Counted from the stretch's first letter, positions 16,786 to 25,857 are shown. The stretch is 64,000 bases of DNA from Kistimonas asteriae (GCF_018263925.1 NZ_JAEVHF010000023.1:1-64000), one strand, 5' to 3'. Numbers and translations are program-made. Notes: generated by a model from the letters alone, not told the origin.

Positions 16786-17709
16786 TCAATAGAGTGATGG
16801 TTCGCCGGGCGGGCGTGTTTTGAAGCGCCGATGCTGCCACAGATACTGCTCAGGATGCTGCCGGATACGCTCTTCAATCAACTGATTGATACGGGTGGTA
16901 TCGGCTACATTGTCCTCGCTGGGGAAGTTCTCCAGGGGCTGTGAGAAGCGCAGTACGTACTGGTTGTTCTCATCCAGGTAATAGCTGGCCATGATCACCC
17001 GGGCATTGCTCAGGCGGGCAAAGTCGGAGACGCTGGGGATTGTTGCGGCTGTCTGCCCGAAAAAGGGAACAAACAGGCTGCGCTTCTTGCCCATGTCCTG
17101 GTCCGGCAGGATGATGCCCATTTCGCCCTTGCTCATGAAGTGCAGGAGGTCTTTGACCTGTTTCCTGGGGATATAGCGTCCCTTGTAGGGGTAGCTCTGC
17201 CGGCGGACATTGCTGATGTATTCATAGAGTGGATTATCATGCACCCGGTACATCAGATTGAACGGCAGGTATTCTGCGGCAATCCGGCAGACCATCTCGA
17301 CACAGCTCATATGCATGCAGCAGAACAGGATACCCTGCCCCTTGTCGATATGACGGCGGATATTCTCCAGGCCTTCCACCCGGCTGATCCGGCGGATCCG
17401 GCGGCTGCTGGAAAACCAGGCAACGCCGGGCTCCAGCAGGGCAACGCCGATGGCTTCGAAGTTGCGCACCAGCAGGGCTTCCCTTTCCGCTTCCGAGAGT
17501 TCCGGGAAACAGAGTTCCAGGTTCCGGCGGGTCACCTTGACCCGGCTGCCGCCAATTTTCAGGAGCAGGCGACCGATCTTTCGGCCGATTTTCACAATCC
17601 AGGCTATGGGCAGGCGGCCGATCAGCCACAGGGTGCTGATCAACAGCCAGAGCCCCCAGTAACGGGGATGCAGAAAAGCGCCCTGGAAACGGTAAGCTTT
17701 GGTGTACAT
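16786..17709 (-). CDS. lpxL: Lipid A lauroyl/secondary acyltransferase (LpxL type)
   Basis: The roughly 307-residue inner-membrane enzyme adds a secondary acyl chain to Kdo2-lipid IVA. Visible are LLHPRYW-like FLHPRYWGLWLL, the catalytic HX4E motif in CCMHMSCVEMV, ILPDQDMGKKRSLFVPFFG, and the LpxL-type tail EQYLWQHRRFKTRPPGEPS. The tail favours LpxL over LpxM. The ATG chosen (MYTKAYRFQG) gives the usual length; a TTG 14 codons upstream after GAGG is an alternative. Confidence 0.85.
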   Translation of the reverse strand: MYTKAYRFQGAFLHPRYWGLWLLISTLWLIGRLPIAWIVKIGRKIGRLLLKIGGSRVKVTRRNLELCFPELSEAEREALLVRNFEAIGVALLEPGVAWFSSSRRIRRISRVEGLENIRRHIDKGQGILFCCMHMSCVEMVCRIAAEYLPFNLMYRVHDNPLYEYISNVRRQSYPYKGRYIPRKQVKDLLHFMSKGEMGIILPDQDMGKKRSLFVPFFGQTAATIPSVSDFARLSNARVIMASYYLDENNQYVLRFSQPLENFPSEDNVADTTRINQLIEERIRQHPEQYLWQHRRFKTRPPGEPSLY

Positions 17710-18040
17710 CCGCTCTTCGTAGGGGATGTCGTCAGGAATGGTGGGGTTCAATGTTCGCCTCAAAGAGCATCATGACATTCTGGGGCGCGAGTATACCGTA
17801 ATGTCGTGGCGGCTTCCTTGCCTGATGCTTTTCGGTTTGTTAACGGATGTAAGAGAGGCATCACAGTGGTTATTTGTATGTGAAGCCTGGGATCGTATCG
17901 CTGCGTAATCCAGGCTGATGTGACTCCCATATCGTGTTGATAAAAAAATCTAATCACACAGGGCGTTGACCGGGTGGTTCGCTTGCTATGATACTGTATA
18001 TATGAACAGTATTTATTCAGGTGAGCACCACTGGCCACGG
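17710..18040. other. Divergent promoter region between lpxL and the SOS polymerase operon
   Basis: Apart from the possible TTG-initiated extension of lpxL, this region holds the LexA box at 17992-18011 and a candidate promoter for the rightward operon (TTGACC at 17966, TATGAT at 17987, 15-bp spacer). Confidence 0.55.
17992..18011 (+). promoter_or_regulatory. LexA (SOS) box
   Basis: TACTGTATATATGAACAGTA is a near-perfect LexA operator (consensus TACTG-TATATATA-CAGTA; core CTGT-N8-ACAG is exact). It overlaps the likely transcript start of the Y-family polymerase operon, so the operon should be induced by DNA damage. Confidence 0.9.
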
Positions 18041-19252
18041 ATGATCGCGCTGGTGGACATGAATGCCTTCTTTGCTTCCATTGAGCAACTGGATCGTCCG
18101 GAGTGGCGGGGGCGCCCGCTGGGTGTCACCAACGGACGCACCGGAACCTGCATCATCACGGCTTCTTACGAAGCCCGCGCCTACGGTATCGGGACCGGGA
18201 TGCGCGTGCGGGAAGCCCGTGCGCTGGCGCCTGATTTCATCCAGGTGCCCGCACGGCCGTATCGCTATGCCCAGGTGTCATCCAGCATTATGGCGGCGCT
18301 GGAATCGATAACGCCGGATATCGAAATTTTCTCTGTCGATGAAGCATTTCTTGATCTGACCGCCTGCCAGAAACTGTATCGTTGTCCGGTTGAAGTTGTT
18401 GCCAGAAAGATCAAGCACTGTGTTTTCGAAGCATCCGGGCTACTTTGCTCGGTTGGGGTCAGTGGGGATAAAACCACCGCCAAATGGGCGGCCAAGCAGC
18501 AGAAGCCCAATGGTTTGACGATCGTTGAGCCCTGGCAGGCGGCTGAGCGGCTGGCGTCTGTTCCGGTCACGGAATTGTGTGGTATCAGTACAGGGATTGG
18601 TCGCTTTCTGGCGCAACATGGCGTTTACCTGTGTGGCGATATGAAGCAGATTCCTATCAGTGTGCTGGCCGGGCGCTTCGGTAACCTGGGGCGCCGGATC
18701 TGGCTGATGGCGCAGGGACTGGATCCGGAGCCATTGCGCCGGGAGGTCAAACCACCCAAGACCATCGGTCATGGCAAGGTCATGCCGCCGGATACCCGGG
18801 ATCGCCAGGAAGTGGATCGTTACCTGATGCATATGTGCGAAAAGGTGGCGACCCGGCTGCGTCGACACCAGCTCCAGGCCGGCGTGTTCAGTTTTGGCTT
18901 GAATACCCGGCGTGGCTGGGTGTCGCGGAAACTGAAAACTGTACACCCCACCGCTGACAGCGACCCGCTGATCGCCCTGGCCCGCTTTTTTCTGGAGCAC
19001 TGGTGGGATGGTGTCGGCGTGCATCAGGTGCATGTGGCGGCGCTGGATCCCCATCCGCAGGCCAGCCAGGGCGAACTGTTTGCCCCGGATCATGCCCGGC
19101 GAGACCAGGTGCTGACGGTGATGGATGCCGTGAACCAGCGTTACGGAGAGTTTGCGCTCTGCCGGGCGCCGCTGGTGAAACGGTCCGATATGCCCAATGT
19201 GATTGCCCCGTCCTGGAAGCCTTCAGGACACCGCAATACCCTGGAACCCTGA
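18041..19252 (+). CDS. Y-family translesion DNA polymerase (UmuC/DinB-like)
   Basis: The 403-residue product has the Y-family palm motifs: VDMNAFFASIEQ with catalytic D6, and SVDEAFLDLT with D100-E101. The GVTNGRTGTCIITASYEAR finger segment, thumb and little-finger regions follow. It copies damaged DNA at the cost of accuracy. In-frame ATGs at 18002 and 18041 exist; 18002 lies inside the LexA box, and 18041 matches the usual family N-terminus, though its ribosome site (AGGTGAG) is rather far. No umuD is adjacent; instead a small gene follows after 13 bases. Whether it is a Pol IV or Pol V relative is not settled. Confidence 0.87.
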   Translation: MIALVDMNAFFASIEQLDRPEWRGRPLGVTNGRTGTCIITASYEARAYGIGTGMRVREARALAPDFIQVPARPYRYAQVSSSIMAALESITPDIEIFSVDEAFLDLTACQKLYRCPVEVVARKIKHCVFEASGLLCSVGVSGDKTTAKWAAKQQKPNGLTIVEPWQAAERLASVPVTELCGISTGIGRFLAQHGVYLCGDMKQIPISVLAGRFGNLGRRIWLMAQGLDPEPLRREVKPPKTIGHGKVMPPDTRDRQEVDRYLMHMCEKVATRLRRHQLQAGVFSFGLNTRRGWVSRKLKTVHPTADSDPLIALARFFLEHWWDGVGVHQVHVAALDPHPQASQGELFAPDHARRDQVLTVMDAVNQRYGEFALCRAPLVKRSDMPNVIAPSWKPSGHRNTLEP

Positions 19253-19265
19253 GGAGCCGGCTGTC

Positions 19266-19688
19266 ATGCCGATCGGTGTGATTTATCGTTTTGACCAGAA
19301 GGAATGCGCCTGCCGCTTTTGTCTGCCGGGAGCTCGGTTACCGGTGTTGACCCGGGATGGCGAGATGCAGTTGCTGCTCTGGGGCCGGCGGCGGCTGGAT
19401 GCCTGCCATGGCGACTTTCCTTTTGGTGGCTGGGCACGGCTCCACAATATCCAGGGAGGGCGCTGGAACCGGTTCAGTCCGGTACCGGTCAAGATTCCGG
19501 CGCAGGCGTTTTTTGAACAGGATGTCAGCGGGCAGGAGCATCGCTTTCCTGTCACAGAGGGGCAGTATCTGCAGGGGCTGGTCAGCCGGATCGGACGCGA
19601 ACAACGAGTGTATGTCGTCACCCTGGAGACCAGCCTGGATGATATGTGTTTTGAACGCTGGCCCCGGCTGGTGGCATCGGTAACATGA
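19266..19688 (+). CDS. SOS operon partner, possible divergent SRAP-like protein
   Basis: The 140-residue product is encoded 13 bases after the polymerase with GAGGAG 9 nt before its ATG, so it shares the LexA-controlled transcript. An N-terminal CxCxxC (C14, C16, C19) could bind metal. The middle segments PVKIPAQAFFEQDVSGQ, YLQGLVSR and VYVVTLE resemble the order of SRAP/YedK blocks (LIPADGFYEW, FAGLW, ILT), but the essential N-terminal Met-Cys-Gly of SRAP is absent. The similarity is by eye and tentative. A role with translesion synthesis is inferred from context. Confidence 0.65.
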   Translation: MPIGVIYRFDQKECACRFCLPGARLPVLTRDGEMQLLLWGRRRLDACHGDFPFGGWARLHNIQGGRWNRFSPVPVKIPAQAFFEQDVSGQEHRFPVTEGQYLQGLVSRIGREQRVYVVTLETSLDDMCFERWPRLVASVT

Positions 19689-19692
19689 TGCG

Positions 19693-20484
19693 TCAGGGCA
19701 TTTGCGATGATTGAATCCTTAACACTTCCATTGTGTTTTGGGTGGTTTGCCGGGCTATGATCTCCGCGGATTCCGGACGCAACAGGCAGAGTTCATCCAG
19801 AGTCAGAGGCAGGTATTCCGGGGAGTTTCTCTGTCCCTTGAAGGCTGCCGGCGCCATATCCGGTGCGTCGGTTTCCAGTACCAGGCTGGTCAATGGCAGC
19901 GTGGCGGCCAGATGACGGAGTTTGGTTGCGCGGGGATAGGTGATGGCGCCGCCAAACCCCAGCTTAAAGCCCATCTCAATAAAACGGTTCGCTTGTTGCT
20001 CACTGCCTGACCAGGCATGGACGATCCCGCCTTCCTGAAAATGGAGTTCCCGGAGGATTTTCAGTATTTGATCATGGGATTTTCGGGCATGCAGGATAAT
20101 GGGCAGCTTGTGGGCTTTGGCAATCTTCACCTGCGCCCGGAACAGGGATTCCTGCTGGTCTCTGTCCAGATGGTCAAGATAGAAGTCTATACCTATCTCG
20201 CCGACTGCCATAAGGTGTTTCGGGTTCAGACAAAGCTGTTGTTCAAGGGCTTCCAAGTGAGATGCGTTATGCTCTTCAAGAAAATAGGGGTGTAACCCCA
20301 AGGCGAAATAAAGCGAAATAGGGCTTTTTGCTGCTGCTAAGTCGATAATTAATTGCCAGCGAGTGGCTGTAGTGCTTGGTATGCAGAGGGCGAGGATTCT
20401 TTTTTGGGCACAGTCATCCATAATGATTTGGCGGTCAGAGTCAAAATTCTTGAAGTCGAAATGGCAGTGGCTGTCAAAAAGCAT
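19693..20484 (-). CDS. TatD-family metal-dependent DNase/hydrolase (YjjV-like)
   Basis: The 263-residue TIM-barrel hydrolase has metal ligands in SHCHFDF (start), GEIGIDFYLD, PIILHARKSHDQ, GIVHAWSGS and LVLETDAPD. TatD proteins act as metal-dependent exonucleases on DNA or related phosphodiesters in the cytoplasm. It converges with the SOS operon, leaving only 4 bases between stops. Short form typical of YjjV. Confidence 0.88.
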   Translation of the reverse strand: MLFDSHCHFDFKNFDSDRQIIMDDCAQKRILALCIPSTTATRWQLIIDLAAAKSPISLYFALGLHPYFLEEHNASHLEALEQQLCLNPKHLMAVGEIGIDFYLDHLDRDQQESLFRAQVKIAKAHKLPIILHARKSHDQILKILRELHFQEGGIVHAWSGSEQQANRFIEMGFKLGFGGAITYPRATKLRHLAATLPLTSLVLETDAPDMAPAAFKGQRNSPEYLPLTLDELCLLRPESAEIIARQTTQNTMEVLRIQSSQMP

Positions 20485-20678
20485 AGAGTTAATTGTTGAT
20501 TCAATTAAATGTCACAATATTTTATTTGAAATAAGATGTTATTTCAAAATGAAATAACTGTATTTTTTTTATTTTTGAAAGTGATGTTCTTGTTAGGTTG
20601 TGTCGATTTTTTATGAACTTAATGCGCTAATCTGAATATAAGTTGATTAAGAAAAAAACTTTTCATTGGAGAGTGATC

Positions 20679-22490
20679 ATGGGCAAGGTTTCATCGACAG
20701 GAGCAGGGACAGGTGCTGCTTCGGGTTTGCATAAAATTAATACCTCCGCTGGCAAATCAAAAGTACAAAAAGCCAGAGTGGGTAACATGAAACTATCTGT
20801 TGCTAAGGTCAAGGCGAAAAAAAGTCACTTTTCAGGTGTGAAAAAGCTGTTTGGGAAAATACAGCAAAAGCTTAGTAAAAGAAGTGTCCAGTTTGTGGAA
20901 GTGGATGTTACCCAAAGCCGTAAAGGTAAAAGTGGTGGAGCCTTGTTTGAGCATAAAACGGCCGATGCTTTGCAGACGAGAAACCAGCATGTGGGTGATT
21001 ATAAGGGTGTCCGTGATAAGCTTGAGGCTGCAATGGGAACTGCTTCAGGCGCTGTATCTAGAAGTGAAGCAACAGAGAGCCTGCAGCCAGTTTTATCGAA
21101 TATACGCTCAAATTTTGAAGTGCTGCAATTTCAGCCTGAGGTATTAACAGCGGTTGATGCATTGATAGAAAAACTGCAAGAGCAAAAAGGTAGTGATGAA
21201 ACACTACAAAGCCGTGTACAAAGTGAGGTACAAGAGCATAAAGTGTCTCTGGAAGAAAAAGAAAGTCTCGTAAAGGGTGATACGAGTGCTGTTGGTCAAG
21301 CGATGAGAACTGATCGTGATGATCTCGTTCGTGCAGAAGTTGATAAATTTGTTCAGGAAAAACTAGAAAAGAGAGCGACCGCTAAAACCGGGCGAACAGC
21401 GAAAAGAGGGCAGCTGGCAACCGATAGAGCAGCGTATGGCAAAGCAATAGAAGAATGGAAGCAGAAACTCGAAACGCACTCCCTCAAAAAATCTGAGGAA
21501 TCTAAAGAGCTTAAAGATTTGAGATCAGACTTGAAGAAAGGGAAGAAGCTCTTCGAGAGTATAGAGGCTGCAGAGAGACTCGGTAAAAGAAGGCGTGCGA
21601 AAACGGCTAATGCTAATCCTAATCCTGAAGGGAAAATGCAGAGTCTAATGAATAATCTGGAAGCGGCAGGTGGTGATGTTCGTAGTATTAAACAAGATGC
21701 TAAGGATGATAAAGTCATATTGAAACGTGCGAAAGCCGAAGCAAAAAGATTAATGGGCGAAGCGGAAAAACAAATTGCGAAGAAGGAAAGGCAGTTACTC
21801 AAGCTTGAAGCTCAGGCTGCGAAAATGGAGCTTCAGTTTGCTGGTGAAAAAATTGTAACGGCTGTTGAAATAAAGAAAATGCAGTTCGATATGGAAAAAG
21901 TGACTGCCGCGTATGATAAACAAATGGATGAGCAGTTAAGTACGTTACAAAAAGTTATGCCTAATCTAAAAGTGCCTAAGACCACATCACGTAAGGTCAT
22001 GGCGAAGGAAAGTAAGGCGGCGCATCAGGCAAAACATGGTGAAGCGGGTAGTACAGACTTATATGCCCAGGTTAAGAAGCGTAGTGATGATGATTCTATA
22101 TCAGAAGTCTCTAGCCTGGAGATGGATGACAGAATGGATGACTTTGTAGACTACGATGAAACAGAACCTTTGCTGCCAGGAGATAATGATGTTTCATCGA
22201 TGGATGGGGTACGAACAACAGAACAAGGTCTCGGAAGAATTAGTAGCGATTTATACGCATATTTCCAAGACAACAAAGCAGATATCCAATCGGCACAACA
22301 AGCACCGGAACAAGAGAAGAAGGCGTATAATGATCAATTGATAGATGTTTTGACAGGTTGGTTGGCTGATGAAGGTTTGTATGTGAGTGACAGCCAAGTG
22401 AAGCAAACTGCCAGAAATCTTATCGCTAATGGGGGCACGTCAGAGTCTATAATCGAGTCAATCATTCAATATGGGCTTAAAAACGGATAA
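20679..22490 (+). CDS. AT-rich coiled-coil protein, candidate host-directed effector
   Basis: The 603-residue soluble protein has a Ser/Gly/Lys-rich basic N-terminus without a signal peptide. Long charged coiled coils run at roughly residues 190-430 (KKERQLLKLEAQAAKMELQ). An acidic linker holds E494-T-E-P-L498-L499, an acidic dileucine pattern also present in the 31757 product. The C-terminus is small and helical (QLIDVLTGWLADEGLYV). The start follows GGAGAG by 6 nt. Codon use is visibly more AT-rich than in neighbours, suggesting transfer. I do not recognise the family; the effector idea rests on composition and motifs only. Confidence 0.7.
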   Translation: MGKVSSTGAGTGAASGLHKINTSAGKSKVQKARVGNMKLSVAKVKAKKSHFSGVKKLFGKIQQKLSKRSVQFVEVDVTQSRKGKSGGALFEHKTADALQTRNQHVGDYKGVRDKLEAAMGTASGAVSRSEATESLQPVLSNIRSNFEVLQFQPEVLTAVDALIEKLQEQKGSDETLQSRVQSEVQEHKVSLEEKESLVKGDTSAVGQAMRTDRDDLVRAEVDKFVQEKLEKRATAKTGRTAKRGQLATDRAAYGKAIEEWKQKLETHSLKKSEESKELKDLRSDLKKGKKLFESIEAAERLGKRRRAKTANANPNPEGKMQSLMNNLEAAGGDVRSIKQDAKDDKVILKRAKAEAKRLMGEAEKQIAKKERQLLKLEAQAAKMELQFAGEKIVTAVEIKKMQFDMEKVTAAYDKQMDEQLSTLQKVMPNLKVPKTTSRKVMAKESKAAHQAKHGEAGSTDLYAQVKKRSDDDSISEVSSLEMDDRMDDFVDYDETEPLLPGDNDVSSMDGVRTTEQGLGRISSDLYAYFQDNKADIQSAQQAPEQEKKAYNDQLIDVLTGWLADEGLYVSDSQVKQTARNLIANGGTSESIIESIIQYGLKNG

Positions 22491-22519
22491 GTAATAATAA
22501 AAATACTGTGTGCTTTCGT

Positions 22520-22558
22520 CAGGGAAAAGTTTGGGTGTATTTGCTGAGCTTTTCCCTG
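22520..22558 (+). terminator. Terminator after the coiled-coil gene
   Basis: A 10-bp perfect stem (CAGGGAAAAG / CTTTTCCCTG) with a 19-base loop is followed by CTTTCGTT, 30 bases past the stop codon. Confidence 0.6.
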
Positions 22559-22671
22559 CTTTCGTTGTGAGTTTTGCTACGGTTTTGTTTCACCTTGCTC
22601 TTTGTTTAAAAGAGTATCCTGCTGATGTGCCCACTGCCTATGAGTGATCAACCTGAGGTAAATGGATCACT

Positions 22672-22698
22672 TTGAATCTCGGTTAGGTTGCCTATAAT
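22672..22698 (+). promoter_or_regulatory. Candidate sigma-70 promoter for copper-protein genes
   Basis: TATAAT at 22693-22698 is a consensus -10. A TTGAAT at 22672 gives a short 15-bp spacer. The start would lie about 30 bases before the 22736 gene. Confidence 0.45.
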
Positions 22699-22735
22699 TG
22701 CTGCTTTATCTTATCAGCCGGTGATATGAGGGCGT

Positions 22736-23200
22736 ATGGGAAAGCGGTTGTTGTTGGCAGGATTGATCCTGATAGCCATTGCTTTGTTGCTGAACCTGCC
22801 AGGTATTTTAAGGCAGATACATGGAGAGCAGGTTATTAGTCAGTATGACTGTTTGGACAGAGAGCGAGAGTGCCTCGGTGCCAGTACGTCTGTTGGCCAG
22901 ATAGCGCTCAGCATTGAGCCCGTTAGTCTGCCAGCAATGCAGCCTCTATCATTAACCGTCAATGTGTCAGATAGGCGTGTGGAATCCGTCAAACTGCAAT
23001 TTATTGGCCGGGATATGAATATGGGTTTGCAGCCCGTTACCTTAATCCGGAATGCTGATAATAAAGACCTTTGGCAGGGCGAAGGTGTCATCAGTTTGTG
23101 TACAGTGGATGCCGATATGGTATGGCTGGCACGAGTGACTGTCATGGCGTCCGGTAAGCCATATGTTGTGGAGTTTGTATTAGGACCGGCAACACATTAA
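22736..23200 (+). CDS. Membrane-anchored periplasmic protein, probable copper-site accessory
   Basis: The 154-residue product has an N-terminal anchor (LLLAGLILIAIALLLNL) and a periplasmic domain with two early cysteines (YDCLDRERECLG) and a methionine motif (IGRDMNMGLQPV). The pattern and length resemble FixH/YtkA-like beta-sandwich proteins that sit near copper chaperones. Its neighbour downstream is a double PCu(A)C protein, which supports a role in copper handling for cytochrome oxidase assembly. Assignment is by inference. Confidence 0.6.
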   Translation: MGKRLLLAGLILIAIALLLNLPGILRQIHGEQVISQYDCLDRERECLGASTSVGQIALSIEPVSLPAMQPLSLTVNVSDRRVESVKLQFIGRDMNMGLQPVTLIRNADNKDLWQGEGVISLCTVDADMVWLARVTVMASGKPYVVEFVLGPATH

Positions 23201-23326
23201 TCATCTTTTGGGGGACAGCTGCGATCATACCTCCTAAAATACCAGACGTTTTCATAATTCATAAATGTAAGGTGGTGCGGATGAATCCAGCATCATCAGG
23301 TGGTGGTGAGAAAGGATGTCAGACGT

Positions 23327-24256
23327 ATGAAAGGTATGGCGCAGAGGTTGTCAGTCATTATGCGACCAGTGGGAAGCGGTCGGCGTTATGGTGTTTTACA
23401 TGCCCTCATGGGATTCATTGGGCTGTTGGTTGCCGGTACAACGCTGGCTGCCGATGTGACGGTGTCTGACGCCCGTATCCGGGCAATGCCGCCTATCTCC
23501 AAGAATACAGCCGCCTACGTCGTCATCAAGAACAATAGCCCGCAGGCGATTGATCTGGTGGCTGCCGATGTGCTGGATAAGCAGGGTCGACCGATTGCAG
23601 ATAAGGTAGAACTCCACACCACGCGCATGGAAAACGGGCTGATGAAGATGGAGCATCTGGCCGGTATTCGTATTGAGGCAGGCAAGCAGGCCCGTCTGGC
23701 GCCGGGTGGCAACCACATCATGATCATGGGACTGCATCAGGCATTGACGATAGGTGAAGATCTGATGCTCAGCCTGTCATTCTCGGATGGTGAACGGGTC
23801 AAGGTGACTGCGCCGGTCATGAAAGTGCTGACGGATGTCAAACCCCAGCCTGTGATGGATCATCATCAGACGTTGATGGTGACAGAACCCCGGGTCAGGG
23901 CCATGCCGCCAGGCAGCAAAAATACTGCAGCCTATTTGACGATCAAGAACAGCGGCCAGAAGGATGTGGAGCTGGTGCGTATTGATACGCCAGTGGCGGA
24001 TTTTGCAGAACTCCATCTCAGTAAAATGGAAGATGGTGTTATGAAGATGGAGCACATGGCTGAGCCCCGTATTCCGGCTGGTAAGAAACTGAAACTCCAG
24101 CCCGGTGGTCGCCATATTATGCTGATGGGTTTGAAAAAAGACCTGGTGACCGGTGAAAAAGTGCCGCTCGAACTGCATTTCAGTAATGGCACGGTGCTGA
24201 ATGTACTGGCGCCAGTGCAAAAACTGGTCTCCGGGGCTGGGAATTTTTCTTCTTGA
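23327..24256 (+). CDS. Tandem PCu(A)C copper chaperone
   Basis: The roughly 309-residue exported protein has a signal peptide (GFIGLLVAGTTLAA) and two consecutive PCu(A)C domains of about 115 residues. Each carries the copper site: HTTRMENGLMKMEH...GGNHIMIMGL in the first and HLSKMEDGVMKMEH...GGRHIMLMGL in the second (H-M-x10-M-x21-H-x-M pattern). Single-domain relatives deliver Cu(I) to the CuA site of cytochrome oxidase in the periplasm. The repeat looks like an internal duplication. The ATG at 23327 follows AAAGGA; an upstream GTG at 23300 is possible. Confidence 0.85.
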   Translation: MKGMAQRLSVIMRPVGSGRRYGVLHALMGFIGLLVAGTTLAADVTVSDARIRAMPPISKNTAAYVVIKNNSPQAIDLVAADVLDKQGRPIADKVELHTTRMENGLMKMEHLAGIRIEAGKQARLAPGGNHIMIMGLHQALTIGEDLMLSLSFSDGERVKVTAPVMKVLTDVKPQPVMDHHQTLMVTEPRVRAMPPGSKNTAAYLTIKNSGQKDVELVRIDTPVADFAELHLSKMEDGVMKMEHMAEPRIPAGKKLKLQPGGRHIMLMGLKKDLVTGEKVPLELHFSNGTVLNVLAPVQKLVSGAGNFSS

Positions 24257-24591
24257 ACCCGCACGTTTTGAGTCTGTTTACCTGATGGCCATTTGTTTGT
24301 CTGCGAATGGCTTTCAGGCGTCGTCAGCAACAAATTATCTCCTGTTGGTAAATGTCCTTATACCGGCCACTATGACGGCTGTGTAGGGTGACGGCGTGAG
24401 CGGACGTCACCTTATTCTTTGAATAACAAACTGTCAGTGCGTCGCAAGAAATTGCTGTTTCCTGCCATGTGATGACGGGACATGACTGTCTCGCCCTCCT
24501 CTTTTATTAACAACATCAAAACCACTGTTCCGGGCTGACAGGTACTCCGGATGTATCGGGCTGTCTGCCATAAGGTTATGGATAATTCAGA
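24257..24591. other. Intergenic region with terminator-like hairpin
   Basis: No gene is seen. A hairpin at 24387-24411 is the only clear structure. The rest should contain the promoter of the aromatic amino-acid permease; no recognisable operator was found. Confidence 0.5.
24387..24411 (+). terminator. Candidate terminator after copper chaperone
   Basis: GGTGACG / CGTCACC stem followed by TTATTCTTT. Confidence 0.5.
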
Positions 24592-25857
24592 ATGACGGAA
24601 ACTCTGACCACTGCAAATCCAATATTTTCCCGCAGGAAACCCGGCGTGTTGGGCGGCGCACTCATTGTGGCTGGCAGCACCGTGGGAGCAGGCATGTTTT
24701 CACTGCCTGTTGTCACCAGCGGCATGTGGTTTGGCTGGTCATTGTTACTATTGCTTGGCGTCTGGTTCTGCATGTACAGCGGCGGAATGTACCTGCTGGA
24801 AACCAATCTCTGTTACCGGCCATCCGACAGCTTTGATACGCTGGCGGGGGATACCCTGGGGCGTACCGGGCGGATTCTGAATGGTTTATCCGTGGCCTTT
24901 GTGTTGTACATCCTGACCTATGCCTATGTGTCCGGTGGCAGTTCCGTGGTTAGCCATAGCCTGGGTATGCTGACAGGCATTGAGTTAAATGCCAGCTTCT
25001 CGGCATTGTTGTTTGCGACGGTACTGGGTGTTTTTGTGGTGGCAGGTGCCGGTGCTGTGGATCGCATTACCACAATCATGCTGGGTGGGATGGCGCTGAC
25101 ATTTCTGGGTTTTTGCCACGGACTGCTCAGCTCGGCAGACAGCCGGACACTGTTCCCAGGTTTACCGATGACTGAAACGATGCCCTACATCGCTGGGGCG
25201 ATTCCGTTTCTGATGGTGAGTTTCGGTTTTCAAAACTGTATTCCCAGTCTGGTGAAATATTTCGGTAAGGAACCGGTTGCGCTGCGCCGTGCGGCGATTA
25301 TCGGCACCCTCATTACCCTGATGTTTTACCTGGTATGGCAGGTCAGTGTTCTGGGTAACCTGGAGCGTGACGCCTTTCCTGCGGTACTGGCTGCGGGAGG
25401 GAACATTGGTCACTTGATTGGTGCCCTGGAGCAGAGCGGCGTCAGCCTGGGATTATCCCTGCTGCTGCAGCTGTTTTCTCATCTGGCGGTAGCGACATCT
25501 TTCATTGGCGTAGCGTTGGGGCTGTTTGACTATATTGCGGACCTGTTCGGCTTTGCCAACGACTTGCGTGGACGGCTGATTACCGGGCTGATGACCCTGG
25601 CGCCGCCGACGGTGTTTGCCATTGTCGCTCCCAACGGTTTTCTGGCAGCGATTGGCTATGCCGGTATCTGTGCAACCGTCTTTGCCTTGATTGTTCCGGT
25701 GTTGATGACTGCGGTCTGTCGTTCCCGGGGCATGAATGGCGGTTATCGAGTACCGGGTGGAACGCCGCGTATGGTGCTGGTTCTGCTTTTTGCGCTGGTG
25801 GTATTGGTCTGCCAGTTAATGAATATGGCAGGGTGGTTGCCTTCGTTTAGCGGCTAA
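24592..25857 (+). CDS. Aromatic amino-acid permease (Mtr/TyrP family)
   Basis: The 421-residue inner-membrane protein has about 11 helices and HAAAP-family motifs: GALIVAGSTVGAGMFSLPVV at the start (helix-1 break), MVSFGFQNCIPSL in the middle and GGYRVPGG near the end. These proton symporters import tryptophan or tyrosine. Which one cannot be decided from sequence. It is a single gene with its own terminator. Confidence 0.88.
   Translation: MTETLTTANPIFSRRKPGVLGGALIVAGSTVGAGMFSLPVVTSGMWFGWSLLLLLGVWFCMYSGGMYLLETNLCYRPSDSFDTLAGDTLGRTGRILNGLSVAFVLYILTYAYVSGGSSVVSHSLGMLTGIELNASFSALLFATVLGVFVVAGAGAVDRITTIMLGGMALTFLGFCHGLLSSADSRTLFPGLPMTETMPYIAGAIPFLMVSFGFQNCIPSLVKYFGKEPVALRRAAIIGTLITLMFYLVWQVSVLGNLERDAFPAVLAAGGNIGHLIGALEQSGVSLGLSLLLQLFSHLAVATSFIGVALGLFDYIADLFGFANDLRGRLITGLMTLAPPTVFAIVAPNGFLAAIGYAGICATVFALIVPVLMTAVCRSRGMNGGYRVPGGTPRMVLVLLFALVVLVCQLMNMAGWLPSFSG

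Noticed and set aside
17966..18001. A longer polymerase start upstream of the LexA box
   Set aside because: It would begin with TTG inside the promoter -35 region, and the family N-terminus starts at the later ATG.
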